From CAZVCJ01 sp964625745 (lineage in GTDB: Bacteria > Chloroflexota > Anaerolineae > VGOG01), in NCBI GenBank assembly GCA_964625745.1, contig CAZVCJ010000020.1:1-35755 (forward strand): a stretch of DNA of 35,755 nt. Direction: 5' to 3'. A program made the translations under genes and the position numbers. Under the pieces are notes generated by a model. The model ran no database searches. It was not told the DNA's origin and saw nothing but the letters and a program-made list of their open reading frames with translations. Of this stretch, positions 1-7,859 are shown piece by piece. How positions within the stretch are numbered: the stretch's first letter is position 1; every line of letters starts with the position of its first letter.

Positions 1-94
1 CGGAGGTATCCACCATTTTCGCCAGGTCGTCGTTGGTCAGAACCTGGCTGGGAACATACTTGCCCCAGCCCACGATCTGAGCATATCTCTTCAA
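1..94 (-). CDS. fabH: 3-oxoacyl-ACP synthase III (KAS III), N-terminal fragment
   Basis: This is the first 31 codons of a gene that runs off the left edge. It starts at a TTG (complement of 92-94) with a GAGAGGT ribosome site six to seven bases upstream. The translation begins MKRYAQIVGWGKYVPSQVLT and continues with NDDLAKMVDTS. That is the standard KAS III N-terminus: the first beta strand, the G-x-Y-x-P turn, then the asparagine and T-S of the NDDLAKMVDTSDEWI motif. FabH condenses acetyl-CoA (or another primer) with malonyl-ACP to start fatty-acid synthesis. It lies downstream of fabF on the same strand, so the two probably belong to one lipid cluster, although a hairpin separates them. The catalytic Cys-His-Asn triad is outside the window. 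Confidence 0.85.
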   Translation of the reverse strand, partial: MKRYAQIVGWGKYVPSQVLTNDDLAKMVDTS

Positions 95-188
95 AGCCTT
101 ACCTCTCAATTCTAGCCTGTTAATTGGCTCATATTCCAGGCCCAAAGCGGGGATTTGGCAATCCCCTCAGAGCAATTTTGACTCCCAT

Positions 189-260
189 GAAAAAAGCCTG
201 CTCTGAGGCCCGTCCTCGGGCCGATTTCCGCACCCGGGGACGGCTGCGGGAGCTTTTTTC
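189..260 (-). terminator. Hairpin with T-tract between fabF and fabH
   Basis: Read on the minus strand, GAAAAAAGC (252-260) pairs with GCTTTTTTC (189-197) and closes a G+C-rich inner structure. The inner part includes the perfect stem GGCCCG/CGGGCC (207-212 and 217-222) and a CCGTCC/GGACGG pairing. The downstream arm ends in a T run, as in a Rho-independent terminator. It lies 97 bases after the fabF stop and 95 bases before the fabH start. It could end fabF transcription or act as an attenuator ahead of fabH. The 11-bp string AATTGGCTCAT occurs on both sides (123-133 and 294-304). No known riboswitch core was recognised. Confidence 0.55.
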
Positions 261-356
261 AGTAAACTCAATTTTGGATCCACTGAGACTGCGAATTGGC
301 TCATGCGATAACACAGCCTGCCAGAGAAGGCGAGAACACCAGCGGTCCCCACGTCT

Positions 357-1601
357 TCATAGCTTGCGGAAGATCAGGCAGGCGTTGTGCCCGCCCATGC
401 CCATCGAGTTGGACATGACCACCCGCAGTCGGCAGGGACGGGCCTCATTGGGCACGTAATCCAAATCGCACTGGGGGTCAGGGTGCTGATAGTTTATGGT
501 CGCGGGGATGATCTGATCCTGCAAGGCTTTGAGACAAGCTATGGCCTCCACCGCTCCCCCCGCTCCCATCAGGTGCCCGATCATTGATTTGGTGGAGCTG
601 ACGGCCAAATTGTAGGCGTGCTTTCCAAAGACGGTCTTGATGGCCACCGTCTCGTTGACGTCGTTGAGCGCCGTGCCGGTGCCATGAGCATTGATGTAGT
701 CTACCTCCTCGGGCCTTATCCCTGCTTGTTGCAGGGCTAGTCTCATGGCCCGAGCCATTCCTTCACCCCCTTCGGCGGGGGCGGCCATGTGGGTGGCGTC
801 GGCTGTGCTGCCGTATCCAATGATCTCGCCGTAGATCTTGGCCCCCCGTGCTGTGGCGTGCTTCAGGCTCTCCAGGATGAGGATGCCTGCCCCTTCGCTC
901 ATGGCCGGCCCATCGCGGGTGGCATCGAAGGGACGACAGGCCCTCTCCGGCTCGTCGTTGCGGGTGGATAAGACCCCCATGACGTTGAAGCCGGCAAAGA
1001 CGATGGGAAGAAGAGGGGCCTCGCTTCCGCCGCTGATGATGGCATCGGCATCGCCACGGCGGATCATCTCGGCTGCTTCGCCGATGGCGTTGGAGCCGCT
1101 GGCGCAAGCCGAGACGATGGCTATGTTGGGCCCCTTGGCCCCACAGGAGATGGCTACTTGCCCTGAGGCGGCGTCAGCGAGCATCATGGGCAGGAAGAAG
1201 GGACTTAGCCGGCGAGGCCCTCCGGCCTGCAACTTCTCGAATTCGGTTAGCAGGGTCTCAATGCCTCCCACGGCAGTGCCGATGACGACCCCTACTCGCT
1301 CAGCGTTGTCGGCGTTGATGGTCAGCTTAGCATCCTCGAGGGCCTGCCGGGTAGCGACCACGGCAAACTGAACGAAGCGATCCAGCCGGCGGGCCTCTTT
1401 GCGGTCGAAATGCTCTTGGGGGTCGAACCCCTTGACCTGGCCAGCGATCTGGGTCTCGAAGGGCGAGGGATCAAAACGGGTGATCCGTTTGACGCCTGAG
1501 CGTCCTTCCACCAGGGCCCTCCAGGTAGTGGGCACATCGTTGCCCACCGGGGTCAGGGCCCCCAGGCCAGTGACCACCACGCTGGTATTATTCTTCGGCA
1601 A
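357..1601 (-). CDS. fabF: 3-oxoacyl-ACP synthase II (KAS II)
   Basis: This is a 414-residue condensing enzyme that elongates acyl-ACP with malonyl-ACP in cytoplasmic type II fatty-acid synthesis. All three catalytic elements are visible: the nucleophile Cys in SACASGSNAIG (about residue 166), the first His in NAHGTGTALND and the second His in KSMIGHLMGAGG. These give the Cys-His-His triad of the KAS I/II class. I chose the TTG at 1599-1601 because GGAGGT lies six bases upstream and the product then matches the usual length of about 412 residues. The same frame is open to 1667, but that would add 22 residues unlike the family. acpP is not directly upstream; an unrelated operon ending in a terminator is. 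The partner fabH follows downstream. Confidence 0.95.
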   Translation of the reverse strand: MPKNNTSVVVTGLGALTPVGNDVPTTWRALVEGRSGVKRITRFDPSPFETQIAGQVKGFDPQEHFDRKEARRLDRFVQFAVVATRQALEDAKLTINADNAERVGVVIGTAVGGIETLLTEFEKLQAGGPRRLSPFFLPMMLADAASGQVAISCGAKGPNIAIVSACASGSNAIGEAAEMIRRGDADAIISGGSEAPLLPIVFAGFNVMGVLSTRNDEPERACRPFDATRDGPAMSEGAGILILESLKHATARGAKIYGEIIGYGSTADATHMAAPAEGGEGMARAMRLALQQAGIRPEEVDYINAHGTGTALNDVNETVAIKTVFGKHAYNLAVSSTKSMIGHLMGAGGAVEAIACLKALQDQIIPATINYQHPDPQCDLDYVPNEARPCRLRVVMSNSMGMGGHNACLIFRKL

Positions 1602-1644
1602 AGGCACACCTCCTATAAAGTGGGGAGGAGCAAAGTTCTTAGAC

Positions 1645-1653
1645 TTTATAACA
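1645..1653 (-). promoter_or_regulatory. Possible extended -10 promoter for fabF
   Basis: On the minus strand the sequence reads TGTTATAAA, an extended -10 (TGn plus TATAAA). It lies about 45 bases upstream of the TTG start of fabF and downstream of the terminator at 1772-1810, so fabF would need its own promoter here. No good -35 box sits 17 bases away. This is a sequence match only. Confidence 0.35.
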
Positions 1654-1771
1654 CCAAAGAGGCCCAAGAGATGCGCCTGGCCCTCGTGAAGATCGAACGG
1701 CGCTATGCAGGATAGCTGGCAAGAGCGAACCTCCCTTTTCCCATCCCCCTTTCCTTAGGCAAGACGAAAAC

Positions 1772-1810
1772 AAAAGGCCTCGCTACGTGTTTTCCGTGGG
1801 CGAGGCTTTT
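1772..1810 (-). terminator. Terminator after the unknown two-gene operon
   Basis: A seven-bp perfect stem GCCTCGC/GCGAGGC (1777-1783 and 1800-1806) is flanked by AAAA on one side and TTTT on the other. On the minus strand the stem is followed by CTTTTGTTTTC. It lies about 50 bases past the stop of the gene at 1863-2870 and before fabF. It is symmetrical enough to work in both directions. Confidence 0.8.
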
Positions 1811-1862
1811 GCGTTTACGAGAGGGGTATACGGTCCTTCTCTCAACGGACCTAGGAATCCGT

Positions 1863-2870
1863 CTAGATCTCGACCGCCTTCCACGCATCATCAAAGGTCA
1901 TTTCACCCTTTTCCAACTTCTCTATGTACCCCTTGATCTCGCTTGGAGTAGGCAGTCCCTTCAAGACAAGCCGGGAGGGAAAACCAATTCTCTCCAATAA
2001 GTCATTCATGGAGGCAATGATATGTTCTCGGAGAATTGCCATTGATAGTGCAAAACGAAGATGTCGATAATAATGAAAATATTCCAGTGTATCCTCCTCC
2101 CAAACGCGCCGGGCGGGCCATCCCCAGAGAGCACTCTCACTAGCCACGGCCAAATGTTGTTGACTGCGAAAATCACCCCATCTGAAGTCGTGGATTTCTG
2201 ACAGCCTTTTCATTGCGTCACTCACGAAGTCTGGCAACGGAGTGCTGGCGCGAACCAGGGTCTTCAACAGTGCCCTGTGCTTTCTGGGACCGCCCAACTC
2301 TGACGGAATTCTTAGTGACCAAACATCAGATGCAGGTATCGCAATGATTTTTCTCCCGGTTCTAGCCCATTCAGCAGGGGGGACTACCTGCAAATAGTAA
2401 TTCGCTAATCGTATAACTCGCCCCGGTATGTATAAGGGCCTAAATGCTTCCTTAAAGCGTGATCCGTTCTCACTCTCTCTTGGCCCTATCGCCTCTGTAG
2501 GCCATTCTCCTTTAGCAATCTCATAATGAAGAACACCTTCGTACGCTAAAGTAAATGCGTTCTCTTGGATAAACCCAGAAATAGCCTCTGTAACTCCTAA
2601 ATAGTGGTGGTAGTAGTCTCCAGACGGAAAAGCATAAGTTATGATGCTCAGCGCAATTGGACTATCTGGTACGAGTTCGATTGAGAATTCAGGTCTAGTA
2701 CGCGATTCGCCCCTGATAGGCATCACATAAAGGCTAACATCTTCAGTGAACATATCTCCATACAAAGAAAACCTAGGGTCGTTCCTGGATATCCTATCCT
2801 CCTGTGAGCGAAAGTAGGCTATTGACCTGCGTGTGAAACTAGGCTCTTGATCCGCCCTCGTTCTGCTCAT
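1863..2870 (-). CDS. Unknown soluble protein, second gene of a two-gene cassette
   Basis: I do not recognise this 335-residue protein. It has no signal peptide and no membrane segment. It is rich in aromatic and charged residues and ends in a helical tail around residues 300-335 (PSEIKGYIEKLEKGEMTF). No catalytic motif stands out. Its ATG overlaps the TGA of the upstream membrane gene as ATGA, with a GGAGAGG ribosome site inside that gene, so translation of the two is very likely coupled. Both genes look more A+T-rich than fabF and the sugar-transferase genes, with ATA, AGA and TTA codons common, which suggests acquisition from elsewhere. The tight pairing and the setting beside toxin-antitoxin modules hint at a defence or stress role. 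That is inference from context only. Confidence 0.8.
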   Translation of the reverse strand: MSRTRADQEPSFTRRSIAYFRSQEDRISRNDPRFSLYGDMFTEDVSLYVMPIRGESRTRPEFSIELVPDSPIALSIITYAFPSGDYYHHYLGVTEAISGFIQENAFTLAYEGVLHYEIAKGEWPTEAIGPRESENGSRFKEAFRPLYIPGRVIRLANYYLQVVPPAEWARTGRKIIAIPASDVWSLRIPSELGGPRKHRALLKTLVRASTPLPDFVSDAMKRLSEIHDFRWGDFRSQQHLAVASESALWGWPARRVWEEDTLEYFHYYRHLRFALSMAILREHIIASMNDLLERIGFPSRLVLKGLPTPSEIKGYIEKLEKGEMTFDDAWKAVEI

Positions 2871-5458
2871 TTTTCTACCTCTCCTTCACCGCCACCTACT
2901 TGAGAGGCGCTATCCAGTTCTTCTTTCTTCCGCCACCTCTCAAGCTCATCTAGCAAACGGTGGCCCCTTCCAAAGTCTAGGTCCTGGGCCCCGGGCTTCT
3001 CTTTCAAGTACAAATCAACAAATATATCTAAGCCATCATACATGAACCGAATATGATCAGAACGTGTGCCACCCATCACGCGCACAAGTAAGGTGGGGTG
3101 ATCAATTATCTCTGTGTAGGGAGGAATTACAGGGCGTGCCACAAGCTCCCGTTGGCGAGGCATTGACCTGAGCAGGCGATCTATTCGCATCTTCCATTGC
3201 GTACGCAAGATCGCCCTATGAGTCACGCCAAAGATTTGTCGGTGGTAAGCGATGGTGCCAGCCACAAGTCCAAGCCCTTGTTCGAAGTTTTGGAAGAATC
3301 TTTCCCACATCGAACTACAGGTCTCCCACAATCTTGGTTCTTCATGAGACTCGGCAAAGAAATAAGCATATCCACTGAGTTCACAAAGATCAATCAAGGG
3401 TTCTGAAAGGGCTGCGACGGCAGCTTCGAGACGCCACTCTACTACTTTCTCTAGTAATATATCTCGGATGCCTAGCGCGCCCAAGAAGTAGTTTGGGAAT
3501 ATCTTTGAGAACAAGCCAAGATTGTTGGCAACGAGTGCCCGAAAACACCATTCTCCTGTAAGATGCACTGCCTGTCCAAAATAGTCAGGTATATCCTCGG
3601 TGCGATCCATCTCTGCCAATCCTGGAATGCACTGAGCAAGGTACGTTATGAGCAACTCTTGGGCGTCACTGAATTCTTTACTGGTGGCCTCCCAATTCCA
3701 TTCTGACCATGGCAATGTCGGCAACACTCGTAGTGTTTCCAAAGATTCTGCTAGCTTCTTCCCCTTGGAAAGATAAGTTAGCGCTTCGTTGCAAAATGCC
3801 AGGCCACGAGAGATAAATCCTGATGCAAGTAAGTATTGACCCTTCTCAGATAACTGCTTTGCTTGATGCAGATAGAAACTGTTGAGGACTTCGATCAAGC
3901 CGTCCAACTGCTGATGCAGAAACTCTGCCATAGGCTGGAATACAAGTTGCTTCAGATACCAATTAGGGCTGATCACTCTACCTTCAGCCTTCCTCTCAAA
4001 TTCTAGTCGTTGTTGAACAAACTCTAGCCGCTCCAGCATAGGAGTAGGCATTCCCAAACCATAGATTGCCTTTGCACGTTCCCACTTCACCCTAGCCAAA
4101 ACAACGGAAATAGCCTCAACATCTATGCTGTCCAATTCCTTTGCCAATCCAAGCAAAAGGCTGATTGGCAGCAGTGCTAATGTTTCTACAGCCTGCTTGC
4201 TTTCCCCATCACCAGCAACATCAATAGGTTCCGCCTGAATCAGAGAACTTTCGATCTTCTTCGTGATTCTCGATAATAAATTGCTTCCATACTCTACCTC
4301 CCACTCCGCGCCTAGTGCCTCAAAGAGCGAGACCATATCAGTCATAATACGAAGGGCCACTGTCGTTCGTCCGTCCCTAAAGCACTTCTCAAGGCTCTCG
4401 ACCTCAACATTGAGCAACTCCTCCTCGACCCAGTGTGGATCCGGTTTCATTTCCGGTTGGATGCCTGTTTGAGTCCTTGTTGCGATGTCAACTGTAATGT
4501 ATGAAGATAAGTACCATTCTCTGTGATGAGGAGTGAATCTATACCAACGACTATTGCTTGGGATGTGGCGTTTTCTTTTCAGATAGATTGGCAAGAACAC
4601 CAGTATCTCGGCTAGCAAGTTTGAGAGAGCTTCCCGCTGCAAATGGCTTTCCTCGTGAGAAACCTCAGCTAATGCTCTTATTCCACTGATAACTTCGCAG
4701 GCTTGTTGTCTGTAATGATCTTGAAAAGAGGGATCATTCCATAGGTGACCCTTGGTGGTAGCCTGATGACTCCACCGCCCTAGCTCCCACAGAAGAGTAT
4801 TGATGAATACTGTTGGATCCGAGAACTTGAAAGCACGCTCACCAAGTGCCGCAAAAGACTGAATGGAAATGAAACCAAGGAATCCGATGAGTAATATCGC
4901 TGTTTTAGGTCGAAGACTTCCCACCATTCCAACTATAAGCAAGATCATTGACACGATGGCAAGAAAGATCAGAAAGCGAGCGTATACGTTCCCAACTCTT
5001 TCCTGAATTAGCAAGTTGCGGATTCGCTCAGGCATCTTGGCATAGAGAGTTTCAACAAGAGTGCTGATGCCAGTAAAATACAGCGTCAAGAAAACACCGG
5101 TCACTGTGACAATAGCGATTAGAAAGCCATCATAAGCGGTCTGATTGTCTTGATCCACGACCTCGAATAATGAAGTGAGCCACGATGGCCACTGAAAAAC
5201 CATAGACAGTCGATCTCCCAGCAGCGTAAGGCCAAGCAACGCGACCACGCACAGAATCGCGAGACAGAGCATAGGAATGGCAGCACGAGTGAGAGTGAGA
5301 AGAATGCCAAGCCTGGTGAAGGTGTCGCTCGCCGAGGATTTGAAGCCGAAGGCCCTCTTGCCAGCGTAAAAACGCCCTCGCCGGAATACTGCGAGAATTC
5401 GCCAGTAGAACCGGCACTTAGCAAATGCACTGGACCAACGGCGAATAAAACGCCTCAT
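2867..5458 (-). CDS. Unknown membrane protein with large cytoplasmic domain, first gene of a two-gene cassette
   Basis: This protein of about 863 residues is not recognised. A basic N-terminus is followed by about four membrane segments, roughly at residues 60-83, 110-135, 160-180 and 185-205. The rest, about 650 residues, is soluble and mostly helical with no obvious nuclease, ATPase or protease motif. The long helical tract could be a repeat scaffold. Start choice: an ATG at 5456-5458 has AAGG about nine bases upstream; a TTG three codons earlier (5467) has no spaced ribosome site. It overlaps the next gene by four bases (ATGA). A copy of the cassette repeat with a TATAAT-type promoter lies just upstream at 5536-5564. 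A membrane-anchored scaffold with a coupled soluble partner resembles the general architecture of some phage-defence pairs, but no homology is claimed. Confidence 0.85.
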   Translation of the reverse strand: MRRFIRRWSSAFAKCRFYWRILAVFRRGRFYAGKRAFGFKSSASDTFTRLGILLTLTRAAIPMLCLAILCVVALLGLTLLGDRLSMVFQWPSWLTSLFEVVDQDNQTAYDGFLIAIVTVTGVFLTLYFTGISTLVETLYAKMPERIRNLLIQERVGNVYARFLIFLAIVSMILLIVGMVGSLRPKTAILLIGFLGFISIQSFAALGERAFKFSDPTVFINTLLWELGRWSHQATTKGHLWNDPSFQDHYRQQACEVISGIRALAEVSHEESHLQREALSNLLAEILVFLPIYLKRKRHIPSNSRWYRFTPHHREWYLSSYITVDIATRTQTGIQPEMKPDPHWVEEELLNVEVESLEKCFRDGRTTVALRIMTDMVSLFEALGAEWEVEYGSNLLSRITKKIESSLIQAEPIDVAGDGESKQAVETLALLPISLLLGLAKELDSIDVEAISVVLARVKWERAKAIYGLGMPTPMLERLEFVQQRLEFERKAEGRVISPNWYLKQLVFQPMAEFLHQQLDGLIEVLNSFYLHQAKQLSEKGQYLLASGFISRGLAFCNEALTYLSKGKKLAESLETLRVLPTLPWSEWNWEATSKEFSDAQELLITYLAQCIPGLAEMDRTEDIPDYFGQAVHLTGEWCFRALVANNLGLFSKIFPNYFLGALGIRDILLEKVVEWRLEAAVAALSEPLIDLCELSGYAYFFAESHEEPRLWETCSSMWERFFQNFEQGLGLVAGTIAYHRQIFGVTHRAILRTQWKMRIDRLLRSMPRQRELVARPVIPPYTEIIDHPTLLVRVMGGTRSDHIRFMYDGLDIFVDLYLKEKPGAQDLDFGRGHRLLDELERWRKKEELDSASQVGGGEGEVEK

Positions 5459-5535
5459 CTCGATCAACCTTACCCGGATAACGATGAATTACACGACGCG
5501 ATGGCCAGCGTCACTGTAGATGATGGCCTACTCTG

Positions 5536-5649
5536 ATTATACCCCAACGGTGGCGTTTGCACAAATGCAAAACGCCCCGCTTTCTTCACCTCGACCGGTG
5601 CCGGTGGGCGAAGAATGCGGGGCGGTGTCCTGGGCCTTGCCCTGGTCGG
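5536..5649 (-). repeat. Cassette repeat, copy A (hairpin plus promoter)
   Basis: This is one of four related repeats in the array. It holds an eight-bp perfect inverted repeat CGCCCCGC/GCGGGGCG (5573-5580 and 5617-5624) with a 36-base loop, a small TTTGCA/TGCAAA hairpin and a shared flank (CCTGGGCCTTGCCCTGGTCG). At the downstream end on the minus strand lies TTGTGC (5559-5564), 17 bases, TATAAT (5536-5541), a promoter reading into the gene at 2867-5458. The 36-base loop length is identical in copies A, B and C. The stretch 5650-5761 that follows shows nothing else recognisable. Confidence 0.85.
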
Positions 5650-5761
5650 ACATTCACTGGCAAGCAATGCCACGCTCTGCCATTGCGGCTGATCTCACGC
5701 CGAAACCCGTGACGCTCGGCTGTGATTCCCGCCCGCAAGTGGCAACGGAAGTGTAATGCGC

Positions 5762-6049
5762 CTAATACACCTCGTCGTGCGTACCAATGTCAAGCAACAC
5801 GATGACTTCGCCACTACCGGCGGGACTCCGTTCAATCGAAAACACAATCCGGCAATCGTATCCACAGCCACACGCGCGCAAGCCTTCAAGCGTCCCACTC
5901 AACTTGTGCGTACCCAGTGATGCCGCAAAAACGTCCTCCTGCATCTGCATCAAGGTATCCTCAATGCGTTTCTGCAACCTTGCATTGCGCCCAACGAACT
6001 TGCGAAAGGCCCGCTTGAACTTTGGCGTTAAAACCAGCTCTCGTCTCAT
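5762..6049 (-). CDS. RelE/YafQ-like mRNA interferase toxin
   Basis: A 95-residue basic protein with the RelE/ParE fold signature. It has an N-terminal helical part (LTPKFKRAFRKFVGRN), then KLSGTLEGLRACGCGYDCRI and a strand-rich end VIVLLDIGTHDEVY. In this family the core is a ribosome-dependent or free RNase that cleaves mRNA when its antitoxin is degraded. The G-T-H near the C-terminus is typical of the YafQ-like branch. Its ATG overlaps the stop of the antitoxin gene upstream (ATGA, 6046-6049), the usual antitoxin-first order. Sub-family assignment is uncertain because motifs in small toxins are weak. Confidence 0.8.
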   Translation of the reverse strand: MRRELVLTPKFKRAFRKFVGRNARLQKRIEDTLMQMQEDVFAASLGTHKLSGTLEGLRACGCGYDCRIVFSIERSPAGSGEVIVLLDIGTHDEVY

Positions 6050-6273
6050 TCTTGATCTTCCAACGATTGCCGAAGTTCAGTGATTACCGCCTGTGCTGAT
6101 TGTGGCTCGAGTTCTCCACTGCGAAAGGCCACTAAAGATTCCTGGGCATCGCGGGCAATTTCGCGGCGGCGAGTTTCAGTACGCCAGCCACGAATCAGAT
6201 CAATGAGCATCTCTTGCTGCTCGGCCGGAAATTGCCTGATCGTCTCTATCACTTGCTCAAACGTCATAGCCAT
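6046..6273 (-). CDS. Antitoxin partner of the RelE-like toxin
   Basis: A 75-residue acidic, helical protein beginning MAMTFEQVIETIRQFPAEQQ. The frame is open to 6363, but the ATG at 6271-6273 is preceded by AAAGGGAG at a seven-base spacing, and the extra upstream residues derive from repeat sequence. The middle R-G-W-R-T-E-T-R-R-R stretch is basic and could contact DNA; the C-terminal half is acidic and would wrap the toxin. It belongs to the loosely defined group of short antitoxins paired with RelE toxins. Promoter: the repeat copy B at 6408-6436 points into it. Operon of two with four-base overlap. Confidence 0.75.
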   Translation of the reverse strand: MAMTFEQVIETIRQFPAEQQEMLIDLIRGWRTETRRREIARDAQESLVAFRSGELEPQSAQAVITELRQSLEDQE

Positions 6274-6407
6274 TTGATTACTCCCTTTCTTCACATGCTC
6301 CCTTAGCCCCCGCACAGACCTGTGCCGAGCTTGTCGAAGTATCCCAGCGTGCGGTTTTCCCATACCGGGCTCCTCATCAGCGCCGCCGTGGGTAGCGGCT
6401 CACCCTG

Positions 6408-6544
6408 ATTATACCGCAACAGTGGCCTTTGCACAAACGCACAACCCTTCGGCAGGCTCAGGGCAAAGCGCCCCGCTTTCTTCACCTCGACCGGTGCCGG
6501 TGGGCGAGAAATGCGGGGCGGCGTCCTGAGCCTTGCCTTGAGCG
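6408..6544 (-). repeat. Cassette repeat, copy B (hairpin plus promoter, with small insertion)
   Basis: Same element as copy A: stem CGCCCCGC/GCGGGGCG at 6469-6476 and 6513-6520, loop again 36 bases, and minus-strand TTGTGC (6431-6436), 17 bases, TATAAT (6408-6413) reading into the antitoxin gene at 6046-6273. Between the promoter and the stem there is an extra piece containing CCTTCGGCAGGCTCAGGGC (about 6446-6464). That piece belongs to a second, shorter dispersed repeat family seen elsewhere in the window. Confidence 0.85.
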
Positions 6545-6547
6545 TAC

Positions 6548-6818
6548 TTACCCAAACAAGTCTGCATGTGTGCCAGTTCTGATTAGTACAACCTCGCTCT
6601 GCGCCAGCTCATAGAGTAAAAGCCAATCTGGCTCAATGTGGCACTCGCGTGTACCCTTAGTATTGTCCAACAAGAACATGATCACGGTATTTGGCTTCGA
6701 GTTGTTGTCCCCCTATGATCTTCTCAAGAACCTCTTTGAGCTTGCTCAAGTCTCTACCTCGCTTTTTCATGCCTCTAACATCTTTCTTGAATTGCGAGGT
6801 GCGTCTGATTGTTCTCAT
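6548..6818 (-). pseudogene. Frameshifted YafQ-family toxin
   Basis: The ATG (6816-6818) overlaps the stop of the DinJ-like gene by one base. The first frame encodes 53 residues (MRTIRRTSQFKKDVRGMKKR ... YRDHVLVGQY) and stops at TAA 6657-6659. A one-base change of frame there continues as KGTRECHIEPDWLLLYELAQ and then SEVVLIRTGTHADLFG, ending at 6548. Joined, the product is about 89 residues, the normal YafQ length. The YafQ active-site residues are all present: H of RDH, H/D/W of ECHIEPDW, and H and F of GTHADLF. The lesion is at TACTAAGG. It is either a genuine inactivation that leaves an orphan antitoxin or a sequencing error. Translational frameshifting is possible but there is no slippery run. 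Confidence 0.88.
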
Positions 6819-7078
6819 CAGATCCCCAGGTCCTCATAGAGGTCGTCTATGCTGTCAAAGCTTTCGAGATCGCGCCGTGCCTTAGCGTCCTCCAACGCTT
6901 TCTTTGTCACTTCATTTGGAATCTTGACGCTAAAAGGCAACCCGCGCTGAAGATCAACCTGCTTGTAGAACAACATGATGGCTTGCGAAGCAGTTAGCCC
7001 AAGCTCCCCAAATACCTGCTCTGCATTACGTTTGAGTTCGGGATCAATTCTTGCTGAAATAACTGCGGTCTTAGCCAT
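6818..7078 (-). CDS. DinJ/RelB-family antitoxin
   Basis: An 86-residue protein starting MAKTAVISARIDPELKRNAE, a ribbon-helix-helix N-terminus typical of DinJ/RelB: a strand carrying I-S-A-R-I-D, then two helices (AEQVFGELGLTASQAIMLFY). The family forms a dimer that binds its own promoter and neutralises a YafQ/RelE toxin through the C-terminal tail (here DLESFDSIDDLYEDLGI). The frame opens two codons earlier (7084), but GAGGAG is directly against that ATG and six bases from the one at 7076-7078, so the second is preferred. The toxin gene behind it is frameshifted. A repeat copy with TTGTGC-17-TACAAT lies just upstream. Confidence 0.88.
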   Translation of the reverse strand: MAKTAVISARIDPELKRNAEQVFGELGLTASQAIMLFYKQVDLQRGLPFSVKIPNEVTKKALEDAKARRDLESFDSIDDLYEDLGI

Positions 7079-7115
7079 AACCATCTCCTCATCTTCGTAC
7101 TGCTAACGTACATAC

Positions 7116-7230
7116 ATTGTATCACAAAGGCGGCGTTTGCACAAATGCAAAGCGCCCCGCTTTCTTCACCTTGACCGGTGCCGGTGGGCGAAAAATGCGG
7201 GGCGGCGTCCTGGGCCTTGCCCTGGTCGGG
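7116..7230 (-). repeat. Cassette repeat, copy C (hairpin plus promoter)
   Basis: Stem CGCCCCGC/GCGGGGCG at 7153-7160 and 7197-7204 with a 36-base loop. Minus-strand promoter TTGTGC (7139-7144), 17 bases, TACAAT (7116-7121), reads into the DinJ-like gene whose start is about 38 bases downstream. The -35 box lies inside the conserved repeat while the -10 box is just beyond it. The outer flank CCTGGGCCTTGCCCTGGTCG matches copy A. Confidence 0.85.
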
Positions 7231-7304
7231 CTTTCACCGACATGCAACGATAGCTTCAGGGCACACCAACGAGTGCTAGACGGAACCCAGTTTACACGGA
7301 CCCC

Positions 7305-7529
7305 CTACGCAGTCTTGCCTAGCCGGTTGACTGTTACGCTCTGAATCAGCTTGATGTTTACCCTGAGCCATTCATTGACCAACTCCTGAAGGTCAACCTC
7401 TTGTTCATCTGCTAGTTGACTCATGAAGTCATCTACATCCGGTTCAAGGTAAACTGGGAAGCTAAACTCGGCATCAGGAGCGTAAAACTTGCCGCGCTCA
7501 CCTTTAGAAAAATCATACTCTGCTTTCAT
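7305..7529 (-). CDS. Antitoxin partner of BrnT-type toxin
   Basis: A 74-residue protein starting MKAEYDFSKGERGKFYAPDA. The frame extends to 7601, but the ATG at 7527-7529 has GAGAGGG at suitable spacing and matches the usual start of this group. The middle part (FPVYLEPDVDDFMSQLADEQ) reads as a strand and helix of a CopG-like ribbon-helix-helix, followed by VDLQELVNEWLR. Such proteins pair with BrnT toxins and repress the operon. The start overlaps the toxin stop by four bases, with the toxin gene first as is usual for brnT modules. Confidence 0.8.
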   Translation of the reverse strand: MKAEYDFSKGERGKFYAPDAEFSFPVYLEPDVDDFMSQLADEQEVDLQELVNEWLRVNIKLIQSVTVNRLGKTA

Positions 7530-7825
7530 GGGTTTCCCTCTCGATACTGTCTTGCCTCTCTGCTCGCGGCTTTTCGTGCCGAAATGATACGAATCTCGCA
7601 CAAGTTTTCGTCCGCTCGCTCAAATGTATGCACAACGACACGTAAGACCCCACTGCTATCAACACCCATCGTTATCCACCGATCTTCATATTCGCTATGT
7701 TCTTCGTCGTAGATAGAAAGTTGATTGTGATCTCGAAACACGGTCGCTGCTTTACGAAAAGACACTTTGCGTTCGTGGATATTTGCCCTCTCTTTTGCAG
7801 GGTCCCACTCGAATTTGTAATCCAA
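7526..7825 (-). CDS. brnT: BrnT-family ribonuclease toxin
   Basis: A 99-residue protein beginning at TTG (7823-7825) with AAGGGGGG upstream. It reads MDYKFEWDPAKERANIHERK and continues VSFRKAATVFRD, the BrnT hallmark (FEWDPxKxxxNxxKHxVSFxxA), then DRWITMGVD and RISARKA near the end. BrnT is a RelE-fold RNase that cleaves mRNA and is neutralised by a DNA-binding antitoxin. An upstream extension to 7927 is open but falls in repeat DNA and has no ribosome site. It is translationally coupled to the antitoxin. The expected small residues K, H, E and R of the active site are present as far as can be judged by eye. Confidence 0.85.
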   Translation of the reverse strand: MDYKFEWDPAKERANIHERKVSFRKAATVFRDHNQLSIYDEEHSEYEDRWITMGVDSSGVLRVVVHTFERADENLCEIRIISARKAASREARQYREGNP

Positions 7826-7859
7826 TTGCCCCCCTTGTAGAGCCTGATCACTCGCCTTG

